From Flavivirga algicola (lineage in GTDB: Bacteria; Bacteroidota; Bacteroidia; Flavobacteriales; Flavobacteriaceae), in assembly GCF_012910715.1 (NCBI RefSeq), contig NZ_JABBHF010000004.1, positions 124,001 to 188,000 on the forward strand: 64,000 nt of DNA. The letters are read 5' to 3'. A program made the translations under genes and the position numbers. Below are positions 8,772-17,570 of this stretch, piece by piece. How positions within the stretch are numbered: position 1 is the first letter of the stretch; each line of letters begins with the position of its first letter. The notes beneath the pieces were generated by a model. It searched no databases, was not told where the DNA came from, and saw only the letters and a list, made by a program, of their open reading frames with translations.

Positions 8772-11459
8772 ATGAAGAAAATTACTAAACTTTTATTAAT
8801 AACCGTGGTCTTTTTATTTGCCACAAAAGCAATAGCTCAAAGTACCATAACAGGTACAATATTAGATGCCGAACTTAAAACACCTTTGCCAGGCGCAAAC
8901 GTGGTTGAAAAAGGAACGACCCATGGAGTTTCTTCAAATTTCAATGGTGAATTTTCATTAGAAACCCAAGTTTCATCGGGAGAAGTTGTTATCTCATTTG
9001 TGGGATATAGTTCCATAACCTTATCGTTTAATGGTACTACTAACTTAGGTGTTATCCAATTATTTCCAGATAATTCACTTGAGGAAATCGTGATCGTAGG
9101 AACTGGAGTCATCGATTTAGCAGAAGATAGAAAAACACCAGTAGCAGTATCAACTATTAAAGCGTCTCAGATTCAAAACAAAATAGGGACACAGGATATT
9201 ACCATGACACTTGTTAACACGCCTTCAATATATGTAGCAGGACAATCTGGAGGTTTTGGGGATTCAAGAATAAATGTTCGTGGGTTTGATCAAACTAACG
9301 TTGGATATTTATTAAATGGACAACCAATTAATGGTATGGAAGATGGTAAGATGTATTGGTCTAACTGGTCTGGAGTTAATGATATAGCAAGTGTCGTTCA
9401 GATACAAAGAGGTTTAGGAGCTTCGAAATTGGCTATTTCATCTGTAGGTGGTACGGTAAACTTTGTGACTAAAACGACCGACAAAAGAGAAGGAGGGTAT
9501 TTGTATACTGGGATTGCAAATAACAATTATATTAAAAATACGCTTCAATATAGCACTGGTAGGTCTGAAAAAGGATGGGGTGCTAGTTTTATGCTGTCTC
9601 ACTGGCAAGGTGATGGCTATAACGAAGGAAACTTTGGCGCTGGCGAAACCTACTTTTTATCTGTAGGATATACGCCAAATGATAGACATAATTTTAACTT
9701 CTTAATAACTGGTGCTCCACAGTACCATGACCAAAACTTTACTAAAAGTATTTCAGATTATTTAGAATATGGAAGAAAGTATAATAATAACTGGGGTACA
9801 CTAGGAGGGCAATATTTAACAGAAAGAAGAAATTTCTATCATAAACCAGTAGCTAATTTAAACTGGGATTTCAATATTAGTGATCGTACCAATTTATCTA
9901 CAGTATTATATGCTTCATGGGGACGTGGCGGTGGAACTGGAAACAGAGGAAATCGTATAAGAACAGCTGAAGGACGGATAGATTATGATGCTATTTATGC
10001 ATTTAACAGGAGTGTGTTAAATGGAGCTGGAGGCTATTTTACAGCTGGCGGGGGTTATGTAACAAGGTCTTCAATGAATTTACATAGTTGGTATGGTATG
10101 GTTTCTAATTTAGAAATGCAATTAGGAGATAACATATCATTAAATCTTGGAGTCGACTTAAGAACTTATTATGGTGAACATTTTAGAATTGTAGAAAATT
10201 TTCATGATCTAACCTCATGGCAAGAAAATATACGTTTAAGAGATCAGAATAATAGTCATCAAACTTATGGGTCTTTTGGAACTTATAAAAATGTTATTAC
10301 TTCTGAAGATTTATCTGCTAACCCATGGGCAGTATTATTCCATGATTTTAAAGAAGAAGACAAAATCGCATATAGTAACGATGAACGTATCACTTATGGC
10401 GGTGTTTTTGGACAAATTGAGTATGCAGGAGATAAATTTTCTGCGTTTTTTCAAGGGGCTGCATCAAACCAATACCATCAGAGATTTGATCATTACCAAT
10501 ATGCAGACCAATCTCTTATAAACGGAACATCTCCTCAATGGACGGGGACAGCCTTGCCAGCAGGAATAACAGATGGTGTAGACTCTGAAAAAATAGATAA
10601 TTTTGGATTTAATGTAAAAGCTGGAGTAAACTATATTATTAACGATCAACACAATGTGTTTTTCAATACAGGTTATTATTCTCGTCAGCCATTTCACGAT
10701 ACTATTTACCTAAACTTTACAAACCAAGTAAACCCGTTAACGCAAAATGAAACTATTTTTGGCTTAGAAGCTGGATATAGTTTCAAGAGCTCAAATTTTT
10801 CAGCCAATGTTAATGCCTATAGAACAACATGGACAGATAGGGTAGGAACATCATCTGATATCGTTAATGATGTTGTGCAATATGAGCAACAGGAAGGATT
10901 AGACCAAATTCATACTGGTGTGGAAGTAGATTTTATTGCTAAGTTAATGCCACAGTTAAAACTGAACGGATTTGTATCATTTGGTGATTGGGTTTACGAT
11001 GGCGAAGTGTTAACTAGAGTAACAGATGAAGATCAAAATATACTTAGTACAGAAACAGAAGATATAGATGGAGGTAAAGTAGGTGATGCGGCACAGTTTA
11101 CAGTTGGTTTTGGTATCGACTATCAAATTTTTGAAAGATTTTCTGTTGATGCAGATTGGAGAATGTATGATAATTTATATGCTAATGTTGGAGGTACAAA
11201 AGATAATTTAAAACTACCTTCGTACGATATTGTAGATATGGGGTTCTCTTATAAAATGTTATTAGGGAAAAATAAAGATAAATCTTTGAGTTTTAGGGCC
11301 AATGTTAACAATCTTTTCTACGAAGTTTATCTTTCAGAATTATCAACCAATATTGAAGCGGCTCCAGGTGACGAAACATTTAAAGGGATTAACGTGGATA
11401 ATAGAGGTTACTTTGGTTTAGGAAGAACATGGAACTTTAGTATGCGTTATAAGTTTTAA
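8772..11459 (+). CDS. TonB-dependent outer-membrane receptor, paralog 2
   Basis: 895 residues from the ATG at 8772 (ATGAAGAAAATT), preferred over an in-frame ATG at 8739 because it places a standard signal peptide (ending KAIAQ) at the N-terminus. Same architecture as the preceding gene: CarboxypepD_reg domain (PLPGANVVEKGTTHG), plug (NVRGFDQTNVGYLLNGQPING, IQRGLGASKLAISSVGGTVNF), barrel ending NFSMRYKF. The two proteins align end to end with long shared motifs, so they derive from a tandem duplication and later divergence. This copy is longer by roughly 45 residues, mostly in the middle of the barrel (extracellular loops). The ligand is unknown. Confidence 0.93.
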   Translation: MKKITKLLLITVVFLFATKAIAQSTITGTILDAELKTPLPGANVVEKGTTHGVSSNFNGEFSLETQVSSGEVVISFVGYSSITLSFNGTTNLGVIQLFPDNSLEEIVIVGTGVIDLAEDRKTPVAVSTIKASQIQNKIGTQDITMTLVNTPSIYVAGQSGGFGDSRINVRGFDQTNVGYLLNGQPINGMEDGKMYWSNWSGVNDIASVVQIQRGLGASKLAISSVGGTVNFVTKTTDKREGGYLYTGIANNNYIKNTLQYSTGRSEKGWGASFMLSHWQGDGYNEGNFGAGETYFLSVGYTPNDRHNFNFLITGAPQYHDQNFTKSISDYLEYGRKYNNNWGTLGGQYLTERRNFYHKPVANLNWDFNISDRTNLSTVLYASWGRGGGTGNRGNRIRTAEGRIDYDAIYAFNRSVLNGAGGYFTAGGGYVTRSSMNLHSWYGMVSNLEMQLGDNISLNLGVDLRTYYGEHFRIVENFHDLTSWQENIRLRDQNNSHQTYGSFGTYKNVITSEDLSANPWAVLFHDFKEEDKIAYSNDERITYGGVFGQIEYAGDKFSAFFQGAASNQYHQRFDHYQYADQSLINGTSPQWTGTALPAGITDGVDSEKIDNFGFNVKAGVNYIINDQHNVFFNTGYYSRQPFHDTIYLNFTNQVNPLTQNETIFGLEAGYSFKSSNFSANVNAYRTTWTDRVGTSSDIVNDVVQYEQQEGLDQIHTGVEVDFIAKLMPQLKLNGFVSFGDWVYDGEVLTRVTDEDQNILSTETEDIDGGKVGDAAQFTVGFGIDYQIFERFSVDADWRMYDNLYANVGGTKDNLKLPSYDIVDMGFSYKMLLGKNKDKSLSFRANVNNLFYEVYLSELSTNIEAAPGDETFKGINVDNRGYFGLGRTWNFSMRYKF

Positions 11460-11506
11460 TATGTATTCTAATTATACAATTTCAAGGGGCTAAAAAGTAA
11501 TAGTAC

Positions 11507-11580
11507 TGTCATATTGAGCTTGTCGAAATATTTTTAAATTACAGAAAATCAATATTAGTTTCGACAGGCTCAACCTGACA
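11507..11580. repeat. REP-like palindromic element
   Basis: Left arm 11507-11528 and right arm 11559-11580 are 22-nt inverted repeats with three mismatches, ending in TGTCA...TGACA and carrying GAGCTTGTCGAAA / TTTCGACAGGCTC. The arms surround a 30-bp AT-rich centre. Similar TGTCA-ending, TCGA-containing palindromes are common intergenic repeats in flavobacterial genomes; this is recalled knowledge. Confidence 0.6.
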
Positions 11581-11632
11581 AATCAAATTATTAAGACTTT
11601 TTAGATAACCTCTTTTTTATACTTTTAATTAG

Positions 11633-11640
11633 TACATTTG
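11633..11640 (+). promoter_or_regulatory. Candidate -7 element TACATTTG
   Basis: Exact match to TAnnTTTG, 27 bp before the start codon of the small membrane-protein gene. A -33 TTTG is not obvious. Confidence 0.4.
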
Positions 11641-11666
11641 TTATAATAAATTTAAATATTTAATAC

Positions 11667-12104
11667 ATGTACGATATTGTAAAGATGCTGCATTCATATT
11701 GGGCATATTTAGTGCTTTTGGTATTGATTATAGCAACGGTAAACGCATTAATAAAAACATTTGGAGAGAAAGAATACGAAGCTAAAGATTTTAGAAAATC
11801 ACTATTTACTTTGATCGTTTCACATATTCAATTGCTAATAGGGTTCATATTATATTTTGTATCACCCAGGTTTGAGTTATGGAGCGAATTAGGTGGCGGT
11901 GTAATGAGTAATGCTTTAGCAAGATTGTATCTTGTTGAGCACCCCTTTGTAAATATACTGGCAGTTGCCTTAATAACAGTAGGTTATTCTAAGCATAAAA
12001 AGAAGCTGACGTCTAAATCTAAATTAAAAACAATAGCTATTTTTTATACCATAGCTTTGGTTCTATTTTTATTGCGAATTCCTTGGAGTTCTTGGATAGG
12101 TTAA
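11667..12104 (+). CDS. Four-helix integral membrane protein
   Basis: 145 residues with four predicted membrane helices (about residues 12-30, 45-65, 93-108 and 121-139) and basic loops (KHKKKLTSKSK). A few histidines sit near helix ends (LHSYW, VSHIQ, VEHPF), a pattern that resembles small cytochrome-b-like proteins, but no heme-binding pair is proven. I recognise it only as a conserved flavobacterial membrane protein without assigned function. It has its own promoter-like box and is convergent with the Sel1-repeat gene downstream. Confidence 0.75.
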   Translation: MYDIVKMLHSYWAYLVLLVLIIATVNALIKTFGEKEYEAKDFRKSLFTLIVSHIQLLIGFILYFVSPRFELWSELGGGVMSNALARLYLVEHPFVNILAVALITVGYSKHKKKLTSKSKLKTIAIFYTIALVLFLLRIPWSSWIG

Positions 12105-12179
12105 AGGTAAGGTATATATAAGTTATTTGTTAAAGTTTCGGTTAATAGTTATCCTAATCATATTTTGATTATTCATAAT

Positions 12180-13376
12180 TTAGTTAATTAAATTGATGAT
12201 TTTTAATGTTTTTTGAGCTTCTTCATTGCCCTGTTCCGCAGCTTTTCGGAACCATTTCAATGCAATATCAAAATCTTGGTCAACACCTTCTCCGTTATAG
12301 TAAATCAGCCCTAAATTATACTCTGCGAATGGATTACCCTGTTCTGCTGCTTTTTGAAACCATTTGATAGCAAGGTCAAGATTCTCTTCAATAACTTCTC
12401 CCTTATAGTAAATCAAACCTAAATTAGATTGTGAATCATGATGTCCTTGTTCTGCAGCTTTTCTGTACCACTTTAAGGCGAGGTTTAAGTTGCGTGCTAC
12501 TCCCAATCCTTCATCGTACATCAGTCCTAAGTTATATTGCGCATCTGCATATCCTTGTTCAGAGGCCTTTTCTAATAATTTTACAGCATAATCAAAATTC
12601 TGATTCACCCCTTTTCCTTCGTAATACATCATCCCTAAATTAAATTGTGCGATTGCATACTTTTGTTCCGCTGCCTTTTTATACCATTTGAAAGCAAGAT
12701 CAAAATTTTGTTTTACACCTTTTCCTTCATAATATAAAACACCTAAATTGCACTGAGCGGCTGCATACCCTTGTTCAGCTGCCCTTTTATACCATAAGGA
12801 AGCGAGGTTGAAATTTTGTTTAACTCTTTCTCCATCATTATACATTACACCAAGGTTATATTGAGCGGGAGCATACCCTTGTTCCGCAGATTTTTGAAAC
12901 CATTTGAAAGCAAGATCTAAATTCTGTTTGATTCCTATATCGCTGATGTACATCACGCCTAAATTATATTGTGCAGCTTTATTACCTTGTTCTGCTGCTT
13001 TTTTGTAGTTTTCTTTAGCCTTGTAATAATCCCCTAAGATATAATGAGCATTTCCTTTATCAAAAAAGTCATCTGAATTCTCCATTACTACTATTATAGC
13101 TTCTTTGACATTGTCATCAATAGAGTTCTCGTGTCTTTCTAAACCTTCTTTTAATTTTGCGTTTTGCATTTTTAAACTAGATACAGAATCTAATAATTGC
13201 TCATATCTGTTTAGTAATACGTCTTCAACTTTTGAACTTCTGGCTGGGAAAAAGTTATATATAACGCTAAAAACCGTTAACCAAAAACCTATATATGACA
13301 ATTTACTCAGTATTGACCAATTATTAAATTGTTTTCGTTTGGGAATGAGGGTAATTCGCTTTTTTGATTCACTCAT
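12180..13376 (-). CDS. Sel1-like repeat protein with N-terminal membrane anchor
   Basis: 398 residues. A basic N-terminus is followed by one hydrophobic segment (about 28-44), a short coiled coil (about 55-85) and then seven Sel1 repeats of 36 residues. Each repeat has the core xAQYNLGxMYxxGxGVxQN and AxxWFxKAAEQG, and a partial TPR-like unit comes first. Sel1 repeats form helical solenoids that bind other proteins; in Bacteroidota such proteins are often envelope scaffolds of unknown partner. The near-identical repeats suggest recent internal expansion. It lies alone between convergent neighbours, so context gives no function. Confidence 0.9.
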   Translation of the reverse strand: MSESKKRITLIPKRKQFNNWSILSKLSYIGFWLTVFSVIYNFFPARSSKVEDVLLNRYEQLLDSVSSLKMQNAKLKEGLERHENSIDDNVKEAIIVVMENSDDFFDKGNAHYILGDYYKAKENYKKAAEQGNKAAQYNLGVMYISDIGIKQNLDLAFKWFQKSAEQGYAPAQYNLGVMYNDGERVKQNFNLASLWYKRAAEQGYAAAQCNLGVLYYEGKGVKQNFDLAFKWYKKAAEQKYAIAQFNLGMMYYEGKGVNQNFDYAVKLLEKASEQGYADAQYNLGLMYDEGLGVARNLNLALKWYRKAAEQGHHDSQSNLGLIYYKGEVIEENLDLAIKWFQKAAEQGNPFAEYNLGLIYYNGEGVDQDFDIALKWFRKAAEQGNEEAQKTLKIINLIN

Positions 13377-13548
13377 TTTATGAAAATAAATTTAGCAGCA
13401 AAATAAGATACTTTTGAAGATAAACAATTCAAAATATTACTATTTTTTATACTTAAGCTGATTTGTATCATTACATTAGATAAAGTTGTTCTTTTGATTT
13501 TTACATATTTTTCATATGAAAAAATTAGTAGAAATCAAATAATAATAG

Positions 13549-14601
13549 TTACTTCACTTCTTTTATAACATACACATAAACAGGTAGGTGGTCGCTAAAA
13601 CCATTCATAAAACGTCCATTAGAAAAACTTCTAAAAGGATAGCTTTTATAGCGACCATTTTTATGAAATAAGTAACGTTTATTAAAGATTCCTGGTTTAT
13701 AAAATCTAAAGGAAGTATACGCTTTTTCAAGTAAGGGTTTTGTTATTATAATTTGATCAAACAAACTCCAGTTATCGCGATAAGCTGTAGTACCCAATCC
13801 GTTTTTGAAATAACTTTCATAAGGATTATAAAGCCCCTTCAAGCCTACATTTTCTTTATCTTTTTTAGCCTTTAAAATAGCTTTGATGCTTTTATTTATA
13901 GGATTGTCGTTCAAGTCTCCCATAATAAAAATTTTTGCATATGGGTTTATTACTTGAAGTGAATCGATTAAGTGTTTATTTAATTTAGCGGCAGCAATAC
14001 GTTTTGGTCTGCTCCTTGCTTCACCCCCACGACGCGATGGCCAGTGATTGATAATGATATGAATCATTTCTTCTTCTAAATAACCACTTACTAATAACTG
14101 ATCTCTGGTGTAAATGCGTTTTCTGTTAGCATCATCATAAATTTTAAGCTCATGTTTGCTAGTATATATTGGAGTGAATAATTTTTTCTGATATAACATA
14201 CCCACATCAATACCTCGAGCATCTGGAGAATCAAAATGTACGATGTCATAATCCTTATCCCTTAGTACAGAATCGTTAACAAGGTCTTCCAGTACGTTTC
14301 TGTTTTCAATTTCACACACTCCAATAATAGCAGGTGCGTTATGTGTAACATCAGATCCAATATCTGCGATTACTTGGGCCATATTTTTTAACTTCTTTTT
14401 GTATACCTTGCTTCTATTGGTTTTTAAGTCCATTATAGGACTAAATTCATCTAATTTATAGGGGTCATTAATAGTATCGAATAAGTTTTCCAAATTATAA
14501 AAAGCTATGGTGTGGATTTTATAAAGTTTTTTTTCCTGTGTGTGAATGGTTTTAGCCCACAAAGTGCATAATACTATTAAATATATGTTTAAATACTTCA
14601 T
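13549..14601 (-). CDS. Exported endonuclease/exonuclease/phosphatase-family hydrolase
   Basis: 350 residues with an N-terminal signal sequence and an EEP (DNase I-like) fold. Motifs in order: FYNLENLFD (Asn37), GVCEIEN (metal-binding Glu97), INHWPSR (catalytic His), GDLNDNP (Asp/Asn pair), and SDHLPV near the C-terminus (catalytic Asp-His). The full catalytic set is present, so an active phosphodiesterase or phosphatase is expected, acting outside the cytoplasm. It is divergent from a TonB receptor and a DUF5689 lipoprotein, which suggests it feeds a released product to that receptor (inference). The substrate (nucleic acid, phospholipid or other phosphoester) cannot be told. Confidence 0.9.
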   Translation of the reverse strand: MKYLNIYLIVLCTLWAKTIHTQEKKLYKIHTIAFYNLENLFDTINDPYKLDEFSPIMDLKTNRSKVYKKKLKNMAQVIADIGSDVTHNAPAIIGVCEIENRNVLEDLVNDSVLRDKDYDIVHFDSPDARGIDVGMLYQKKLFTPIYTSKHELKIYDDANRKRIYTRDQLLVSGYLEEEMIHIIINHWPSRRGGEARSRPKRIAAAKLNKHLIDSLQVINPYAKIFIMGDLNDNPINKSIKAILKAKKDKENVGLKGLYNPYESYFKNGLGTTAYRDNWSLFDQIIITKPLLEKAYTSFRFYKPGIFNKRYLFHKNGRYKSYPFRSFSNGRFMNGFSDHLPVYVYVIKEVK

Positions 14602-14714
14602 TTATCTAGTTGTGATTTTGAAATAAAAGTAAATAAATACATCAAATAAAAAGAGTTTATTCCTACAAATATTTTATATTCGCAAACTAATTACATCAAA
14701 CTAACAACATTAGA

Positions 14715-17561
14715 GTGAAAATATTTTTAGAAGGAAAACACGTCGCTGTACTAAAAGGAGTTGGTATTATGTTAATTATATTTTTTTCAACGGGATCTAT
14801 ATTTTCTCAACAAACTCTAATAAAAGGTAGTGTAAAAGACGCGATGTCATATCAACCTTTAGAAGGCGTCGTTATTACCATAGAAGAGACTAAACAACAA
14901 ACCCAAACAGATGCTCATGGCGAATTTGTATTCTCTATAAATGTACCTTTAGGTGAACAGGTTTTAAACATTTCAAAAGTAGGATATGTAAGCAAAAGAT
15001 ATCCTGTAATTGTTTATGAACACCAAATAGTAGACATTACCGATATGACTTTAGAGTTAGAGAGTTCGTCATCTCAAGACTTATTTACAATCACCCTTTC
15101 TGATGATGAGCTTGATGACGATACTCAAGGTCTTGGGAATATTTCAGGATTGTTACAATCGTCTCCAGATATTTTTCAACGTACAGTAGCCTTTGAATTT
15201 AGTGCCTCGTTTTTTAAACTAAGAGGTTTAGATTCAGATCAGGGATCAGTTATGATTAACGGCATTGAGATGAATAAAATTTACAATGGGAGACCACAAT
15301 GGAGTAATTGGGGTGGTTTAAACGACGTTATGCGTAATCAGGAGTTTAGTATTGGTCTAGCACCCTCGAATTACAATTTTGGTGGGCTTTTAGGAACTAT
15401 TAATATGAATACCAGAGCATCTCAAATGCGGTCTGGGAAGCGAGTAACCTATTCATCCTCTAATAGAAGTTATACCAATAGATTAATGGCTACCTATACT
15501 TCAGGATTATTAAAGGATGGTTGGGGCTATACATTGTCTTTGGGCAGGCGTTGGGGCAACGAAGGGTACCAAGATGCGACTTTATATAGTTCTAATTCAA
15601 TCTTCATATCTGTAGAAAAAATAATTAATGATAAGCATAGCTTTAATTTTACAGGAATTTACTCGCCGAACAAAAGAGGTAAGGTGGCTCCAAATACCCA
15701 GGAAATTTATGATTTAAAAGGAATAAAATATAACGAATATTGGGGCTGGCAAGCAGGTAAAAAACGTAATTCACGTATTAAAGAAGTAAATGAACCAATT
15801 ATTATATTAAGCCATTATTGGGATATAAATAACAAAACAAAATTAAATACTAATATAGGGTATCAGTTTGGCAAACTAGGAAATAGTCGTCTGGCATATG
15901 GGGGAGCTAATAGTAATGTAAGTTCAGACGGAACTATCATTTTTGAGAACGGTGGGCGAAACCCAAGTCCAACATATTATCAAAAACTTCCAAGCTATTT
16001 TGAAAGAAACTTTCCAAATGATTTAGAGTTTGCTTATGGTGCTCAACAGGCATTTTTAAATTATGGACAAATTAATTGGGAACAGCTATATGACACCAAC
16101 TTAATTAGTGCTACTCAAGGGCGGAATGCAGCATACATGCTATATGAAGACAGGGTAGATGATACCCAATTAACTGTAAATACTATTTTAAACAGTGAGT
16201 TAAACGAGCATCTTTTGGTTCAAGCATCCATTAACTATAAAAGTCTGAAATCTAAAAATTATGCTGAGGTTTTAGATCTTCTAGGCGGTTCTGGCTTTTT
16301 AAATGTAGATAGTTTTGATGGTGTACAGTTCGATTTAAAAAATCCGAATACAATTGTTGGTGTTGGAGATACTTATGGCTACAACTATAATATGTTTGCC
16401 AATGTGATATCTGGGTACGCCCAAGCCCAATTTAAATATGATAAATGGGATTTTTTTATATCTGGAGGTATAACGAGTACGAAGTACCAAAGGGAAGGTT
16501 TATTTCAACATGAGGCCTTTGAAGGTAATTCCTTTGGTAAAGGAGAGATTTTGTCTTTTATGGGATTGGGTGTTAAAGCAGGCAGTACATATAAAATAAT
16601 GGGTAAGCATATTGTAGGTATAAATGCAGGATATATTGCAAAGGCGCCTTCTATTCGCAATAGTTATTCTAATTCTAGAGTAAATCACAATATCGTTCCG
16701 AATATTTCTGAAGAGAAAATCATGTCTTTAGATGCTAGTTATATTTTCAGATCGCCAATAGTTAAAGCGAAACTTACAGGGTTTTATACCAAACTTGAAA
16801 ATGCTAATGAGATATCATTCTTTTTTGCGGATGGTATAGGAAATGTGATCGCCGATTCTGGAACACAACAATCTGGAAGCGATGACAACGAGTTTGTTCA
16901 AGAGATTTTACAAGGCATAAATAAAAACTATTTAGGTGTAGAACTAGGCTTTGAAGCCCAAGTGACCCCGACCATTAAATTAAAAGGAGCAACTGCTTTA
17001 GGGCAATATAGCTATACCAATAATCCAGATTTGTATCTGTCTTCAGATAGGTTCGAAAATATTTATTTAGGCACTTCAAAACTCAAAGGTTATAAATTAG
17101 CTGTTGGTCCACATCGTGCCTATTCTATAGGGTTTGAATATCGAGATCCTGATTATTGGTGGTTTGGTGCCACCGCCAATTTTTTCGATGAAACTTATGT
17201 GGATATTAATCCATTAACCAGAACCAATAATTTTTTTACTGATGTTGATGGCTTACCATTTATTGATTATGATGAAGACCTTGCTAAAAAAATGTTGAAA
17301 CAAGAAACCTTTAATGATTATATGCTTGTAAATCTTGTAGGAGGGAAATCATGGCGCGTTAAAGGGTACTATATCGGTTTTTTTGCAAGTGTTAATAACG
17401 TTTTGGACGAAGTTTATAAAACTGGAGGTTTTGAACAAGGGCGACATGCTAATTATAGGCAGTTAAGAGATGATCAAGCATTAAACAAACCCGTTTTTGG
17501 ATCTAAATATTGGTACGGTAGAGGTGCCACGTATTTTTTAAATCTATATGTAAATTTTTAA
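14715..17561 (+). CDS. TonB-dependent receptor with carboxypeptidase-regulatory-like domain
   Basis: 948-residue outer-membrane transporter: signal peptide (ending IFSQ), CarboxypepD_reg domain (about 33-115), plug (FFKLRGLDSDQGSVMINGIEMN, then SNYNFGGLLGTINMNT) and a long barrel ending FLNLYVNF. It is distinct from the two receptors upstream; it lacks the VQRGLGxSKLAISSVGGTVN block and has LAPSNYNFGG instead. The downstream gene starts 9 bp later and encodes a DUF5689 surface lipoprotein, while an EEP hydrolase is divergent 113 bp upstream. The three probably form one uptake unit for a phosphoester-derived or nucleic-acid-derived nutrient (inference). Confidence 0.92.
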   Translation: MKIFLEGKHVAVLKGVGIMLIIFFSTGSIFSQQTLIKGSVKDAMSYQPLEGVVITIEETKQQTQTDAHGEFVFSINVPLGEQVLNISKVGYVSKRYPVIVYEHQIVDITDMTLELESSSSQDLFTITLSDDELDDDTQGLGNISGLLQSSPDIFQRTVAFEFSASFFKLRGLDSDQGSVMINGIEMNKIYNGRPQWSNWGGLNDVMRNQEFSIGLAPSNYNFGGLLGTINMNTRASQMRSGKRVTYSSSNRSYTNRLMATYTSGLLKDGWGYTLSLGRRWGNEGYQDATLYSSNSIFISVEKIINDKHSFNFTGIYSPNKRGKVAPNTQEIYDLKGIKYNEYWGWQAGKKRNSRIKEVNEPIIILSHYWDINNKTKLNTNIGYQFGKLGNSRLAYGGANSNVSSDGTIIFENGGRNPSPTYYQKLPSYFERNFPNDLEFAYGAQQAFLNYGQINWEQLYDTNLISATQGRNAAYMLYEDRVDDTQLTVNTILNSELNEHLLVQASINYKSLKSKNYAEVLDLLGGSGFLNVDSFDGVQFDLKNPNTIVGVGDTYGYNYNMFANVISGYAQAQFKYDKWDFFISGGITSTKYQREGLFQHEAFEGNSFGKGEILSFMGLGVKAGSTYKIMGKHIVGINAGYIAKAPSIRNSYSNSRVNHNIVPNISEEKIMSLDASYIFRSPIVKAKLTGFYTKLENANEISFFFADGIGNVIADSGTQQSGSDDNEFVQEILQGINKNYLGVELGFEAQVTPTIKLKGATALGQYSYTNNPDLYLSSDRFENIYLGTSKLKGYKLAVGPHRAYSIGFEYRDPDYWWFGATANFFDETYVDINPLTRTNNFFTDVDGLPFIDYDEDLAKKMLKQETFNDYMLVNLVGGKSWRVKGYYIGFFASVNNVLDEVYKTGGFEQGRHANYRQLRDDQALNKPVFGSKYWYGRGATYFLNLYVNF

Positions 17562-17570
17562 AGAGGTATA

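Noticed and set aside
12180-13376. Possible DNA-level tandem repeats (108-bp period)
   Set aside because: The periodicity is the coding of 36-residue Sel1 repeats, not an independent satellite.
13105-13383. Plus-strand open frame opposite the start of the Sel1 gene
   Set aside because: Antisense of a coiled-coil and membrane segment; no start signal or family.
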